This document shows positions 14,278-15,612 of a stretch of DNA of 15,612 nucleotides, piece after piece. The position numbers and the translations under genes were made by a program. Below the pieces are notes generated by a model. It saw only the letters and a list, made by a program, of their open reading frames with translations, was not told where the DNA came from and did no database searches. The DNA comes from Psychromonas sp. Lineage in GTDB: Bacteria > Pseudomonadota > Gammaproteobacteria > Enterobacterales > Psychromonadaceae. How positions within the stretch are numbered: position 1 is the first letter of the stretch; every line of letters begins with the position of its first letter. The stretch lies in contig JAGLDN010000024.1 of assembly GCA_023145575.1 (NCBI GenBank), positions 1 to 15,612 on the forward strand, given 5' to 3'.

Positions 14278-14871
14278 CTAGGTACCATCAGTTATATAAA
14301 AATGTTTTGATGGTGTGATGATTTCAGGTAAAGGGATATCCCAGGTTTCATGGGGAATGTTTTGCACTTGTTGGCAATCGTGCGCAAGACCTATCGGTTT
14401 ACCGCCCATTTTATTTTTAAACCAAGGCGCGAGTAATCTATCGTAATAACCGCCTCCCATACCGAGACGGTTTCCATTGCTGTCAAACGCCACAAGCGGC
14501 GTGAAAATAATATCGAGCTGGTGTGGAGAAATAATATTTTGTATATTGAGTGTCGGTTCATAAATGCCGTATTGATTGATCGTCATTTCACTTTTCTGCA
14601 AGTATTCAAGAAACAGTAAATGGCCTTGAGTAAAAGGATGGACAACAGGGAGATAAATCGCTTTGTTATTTAGCCAGCACCAATTAATAAAGGGTAGCGT
14701 TCCAATTTCACCATCATTAGACAGAAAAATAGCAATATTTTTTGATTTGGTTACCAATGAGTGTTGCGTCAATTTCTGTGCCAACTGAAATGCGGCTTGT
14801 TGTTGCTCTTCACTCGTGATTGAATGCCTTTTTTTTCTTATTTGAGTGCGTAATGTATCGCGTGTTTTCAT
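14278..14871 (-). CDS. ygfA: 5-formyltetrahydrofolate cyclo-ligase
   Basis: Uses ATP to convert 5-formyltetrahydrofolate to 5,10-methenyltetrahydrofolate, returning a storage/inhibitory folate to the one-carbon pool; cytosolic. It has 197 residues, normal for the family. Marks are the basic N-terminal RTQIRKKRHSI (8-18), SNDGEIGT (51-58), the folate-site YGIYEP (101-106), and the ATP-binding signature NRLGMGGGYYDRLLAPW (134-150). IGLAHDCQQV and an ending WDIPLPEIITP complete the pattern. No good Shine-Dalgarno sequence is visible before the ATG (AAAAG only). In many gammaproteobacteria the 6S RNA gene and zapA lie just upstream. Here 215 bases without recognisable 6S RNA separate it from an IS end. 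Downstream is rpiA, beyond the nested IS. Confidence 0.94.
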   Translation of the reverse strand: MKTRDTLRTQIRKKRHSITSEEQQQAAFQLAQKLTQHSLVTKSKNIAIFLSNDGEIGTLPFINWCWLNNKAIYLPVVHPFTQGHLLFLEYLQKSEMTINQYGIYEPTLNIQNIISPHQLDIIFTPLVAFDSNGNRLGMGGGYYDRLLAPWFKNKMGGKPIGLAHDCQQVQNIPHETWDIPLPEIITPSKHFYITDGT

Positions 14872-14937
14872 TTATGTACTTTTATAATGGCTAGAATATC
14901 ATTAAAGCGCTATAAAATAACTTCATAGTTTAGTGTA

Positions 14938-14972
14938 AATAAAACGCTTAGATCATCAGCAAACGTTTTATT
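14938..14972. terminator. Inverted repeat upstream of the cyclo-ligase gene
   Basis: AATAAAACG and CGTTTTATT are perfect nine-base arms around a 17-base loop. A-rich and T-rich flanks on both sides would fit a bidirectional terminator. A second short palindrome, TGCTAAA-ttt-TTTAGCA, lies near 15031-15047. Either may be what remains of the original intergenic region before the IS. Confidence 0.35.
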
Positions 14973-15086
14973 AAGTTTAATATGTCAGGATTAAAATGAG
15001 TAAAGTTGTTACTATTGAGCGCATTTATTATGCTAAATTTTTTAGCAAATTAGTTACGCTTTAGACAACTTTATAGTCAATATTAT

Positions 15087-15612
15087 TAACTGATGTTACG
15101 CAGTTGATGCCAGTTCGTGATGCAAAGCCTCAATTGCTACTTTTGTGTTTTGATATAAAGCTTCGTTTTTAGACTGAAGTTTGTCAGGACATTTTTAAAG
15201 CTTAGGCATTCCAATTTTACTGTTGCTAGCAATGATATGAAAATATGGCTCCTTGGTGTTTTTTTGTTTTCGCATTTGATCATGCGAGTAAAGTATTATA
15301 TTTTATATTTTTGTGAAAAACATCAACTTTCCATTGTTTTTGATAGATCGTTTCAATTAAGTGTTTATCAAGCTTAAGGTCATTACTAATCAAATATAAT
15401 ATTCCTTCACTGCTATCTTTGTTTTTATAGATTTGTCGATGTAAAAGACTTGCTACATCCACAGCTTTTATCCAATCGCAGATCGGATTTTGTGATCAAT
15501 CCAATGAAAACGCCATGTAATTTATCTTTTCTACTTAATTGATGTAATTAAGCAGTTATTTTTTCTTAAATAAATCTCATGTTACCCATTTATCAGACGT
15601 CAACTACCTTGG
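15087..15612 (-). pseudogene. DDE transposase pseudogene with IS right end, cut by the window edge
   Basis: On the minus strand the gene enters from beyond the window with decayed sequence. It then gives NPICDWIKAVDVASLLHRQ and continues open down to WKVDVFHKNIKYNTLLA (15283). A frameshift follows. The other frame reads SHIFISLLATVKLECLSF and then LTNFSLKTKLYIKT, and the gene ends with the last codons ...ELASTA and TAA at 15097-15099. The IS terminus TTAACTGATGTTACGCAG follows. It aligns throughout with the pseudogene at 1057-2182 and retains the C-terminal region deleted there, with no MITE at the shared insertion site. Confidence 0.78.

Noticed and set aside
14872..15086. Possible 6S RNA gene upstream of the cyclo-ligase gene, its usual place.
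   Set aside because: The stretch is very AT-rich and lacks the conserved closing stems and central bubble sequences I know from 6S RNA. It is only about 215 bases with an IS end at one side. Only two short palindromes are visible.
15283..15462. A 60-codon open reading frame on the minus strand as a small gene.
   Set aside because: It is an internal piece of the transposase pseudogene. Homology continues upstream through a stop and downstream in another frame.
15579..15600. ATGTTACCCAT near the right edge as another MITE end.
   Set aside because: It falls inside the transposase-homologous stretch (it aligns with 1600-1620), lacks the TATA edge, and has no partner end.
1..15612. A new defence, toxin-antitoxin or secondary-metabolite system.
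   Set aside because: Every intact gene belongs to a conserved housekeeping family or a small DUF, and the gene-free stretches are explained mostly by IS and MITE debris.

Overview
The window is an AT-rich stretch of a gammaproteobacterial chromosome. Its conserved housekeeping genes are separated by large amounts of decayed mobile DNA. The protein set (YafS/GloB/MltD order, FtsE-FtsX-RpoH, TrmA, GlpE, RpiA, 5-formyl-THF cyclo-ligase, a FliL-like protein) and the look of the transposase remnants suggest a marine Alteromonadales/Vibrionales relative, perhaps near Psychromonas or Moritella. The genus is an inference from memory, not a search. I see no rRNA, tRNA, CRISPR array, phage, plasmid or defence genes.

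Layout. 1-25: the last bases of an IS. 57-509: FliL-like exported protein. 510-2244: gene-free; it holds a degenerate MITE-like repeat, a transposase relic (740-975) and a full-span but broken IS (about 1002-2193) interrupted by a MITE. 2245-3006 (-): yafS, bounded by repeat ends that supply its stop codon and its ribosome binding site. 3010-3285: a whole MITE. 3319-6131: gloB and mltD. 6132-6680: two tandem MITE fragments. 6681-9308: ftsE, ftsX and rpoH, with a clear sigma-70 promoter before rpoH. 9326-9391: a 66-bp mini-repeat. 9400-10245: stand-alone prephenate dehydratase. 10250-10400: MITE fragment. 10468-11571 (-): trmA. 11789-12440: glpE plus a small DUF6572-like gene. 12721-13374 (-): rpiA. 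13397-14217: IS ends enclosing a MITE that itself encloses another MITE. 14278-14871 (-): ygfA-type cyclo-ligase. 15087-end: another transposase pseudogene.

How the genes relate. gloB detoxifies S-lactoylglutathione. mltD, ftsE and ftsX act on peptidoglycan and division, and rpoH directs the heat-shock response. trmA modifies tRNA, glpE handles sulfane sulfur, and rpiA and ygfA serve pentose-phosphate and folate metabolism. They do not form one pathway. Several expected neighbours are missing (ftsY before ftsE, the 6S RNA gene before ygfA, rnhA/dnaQ after yafS, glpG after glpE), and most of these breaks coincide with IS or MITE material.

The most distinctive feature is the repeat family. Its ends read roughly TATACCCATGTGACGTAAAA, complete copies are about 275-325 bp, and the outermost bases are TA. 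Ends lie directly against coding genes many times, contributing start-site and stop-site sequence. Repeats are nested in each other and in the IS, twice at the same TA of the transposase gene. I found no new enzymatic or defence system. The unusual biology here is the repeat/IS landscape and its contact with gene boundaries.
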